In this document: one piece after another, positions 63,359-64,000 of the stretch
How positions within the stretch are numbered: the first letter of the stretch is position 1
Layout of the letters: every line of letters starts with the position of its first letter
NCBI GenBank assembly: GCA_003279875.1
Contig: QCGN01000001.1
Location: 1 to 64,000 of the forward strand
Direction of reading: 5' to 3'
From: Prochlorococcus sp. AG-388-D03
GTDB taxonomy: Bacteria; Cyanobacteriota; Cyanobacteriia; PCC-6307; Cyanobiaceae
DNA length: 64,000 nt
The notes under the pieces: model-generated
Seen by the model: the letters and a program-made list of their open reading frames with translations, nothing else
What the model was told of the DNA's origin: nothing
Databases searched by the model: none
Translations under genes and position numbers: made by a program

Positions 63359-63466
63359 TAATTAGTATTTGTACTGTATACACATTAACGAAAAATAAAT
63401 GTTTCAGTTGGTACAAGTTAATTAATTTTGATTTTTTTATATTGATTGCCTAATAAATACAAAACT

Positions 63467-64000
63467 CTATTTATAAAAACCTTTCATTCCCATTGAATCC
63501 AAGGCAGTTTTTGCTTCTTCCATAACTGAAGGTTCTTTATCAAATAGTGCAATTTTTGTACATTCATCAACAAATTTCTCTTGAAATATATTCTCTAACT
63601 TTTCAAACAACCTACATAAAGACCATATACAATTACTTCTTACTACAGGCTCATTATCTATTTTTAAGCTTATTAAAAGTTGTTCAGCGGCCAATTGAGC
63701 ATTCGAAGATGAGATACTTCCTATTTCGGCAAGAGAACTAGATGACCATAATCTTACTGAAGCCACATCATTTTTTAATGAATTTATTAATGGCTTCAAA
63801 ACAATTTGATTATCATAGTTAGCTAAACTCCAAGCAGTAGCTCTTCTTACATATGCATTATCGTCTGTTTCTAAAAGAGTCACTAATTTTTCAACTGCGC
63901 TAGGGAATGGATTTCTACCCAATGCATAGACAGCGCTCATTCTTTCTACTGGGCAAGGTTGATCAAGTAAAGGTAATAAAAGAGGGAAAGATCTTTTATC
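63467..64000 (-). CDS. HEAT-repeat (PBS-lyase-like) protein, N-terminus beyond window
   Basis: Repeats of VRRATAWSLANY type; frame remains open to the window edge. Confidence 0.75.
   Translation of the reverse strand, partial: DKRSFPLLLPLLDQPCPVERMSAVYALGRNPFPSAVEKLVTLLETDDNAYVRRATAWSLANYDNQIVLKPLINSLKNDVASVRLWSSSSLAEIGSISSSNAQLAAEQLLISLKIDNEPVVRSNCIWSLCRLFEKLENIFQEKFVDECTKIALFDKEPSVMEEAKTALDSMGMKGFYK

Overview
AT-rich window that reads as a high-light-adapted Prochlorococcus chromosome (inferred from the Hli cluster, PSRP-3/Ycf65, split atp operons and general gene style; not verified by search). About 1-19.4 kb is an accessory island of many very small ORFs, four high-light-inducible proteins, a dense cluster of zinc-ribbon proteins, and a PhoX-TatA pair. 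About 19.4-64 kb is core genome: rpoZ, Hsp70-like, pyrR, gpmI, secG, groL/groS, atpD/atpC, pepP-like, nadD, nadE, a ferredoxin, atp1-B-E-F'-F-H-A-G, ftsW, ccdA/ccs1, queF, glnB, tlyA, purB, fumC, a DSHCT-type helicase, the biotin operon and rsmG. The most interesting signal is in the island. (1) The promoter plus first ~13 codons of the intact EVE-domain gene (19426) recurs as truncated copies at 1162, 6182, 9784 and 16177. These copies partition the island into modules with coherent cargo: small ORFs, then Hli/CP12-like peptides, then zinc-ribbon proteins, then PhoX/TatA. (2) Each copy carries a tandem pair of 11-bp repeats at the same place (-46/-35 from the ATG). The two units of a pair match each other but the sequence differs between copies. 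(3) A separate ~48-bp element (near-palindrome, -10-like box, terminator-like hairpin abutting an ATG) recurs 8 times, all on the + strand, mostly just upstream of unrelated small ORFs. No integrase, tRNA, rRNA or CRISPR was recognised. All homology statements are from reading the sequence; no database search was run.
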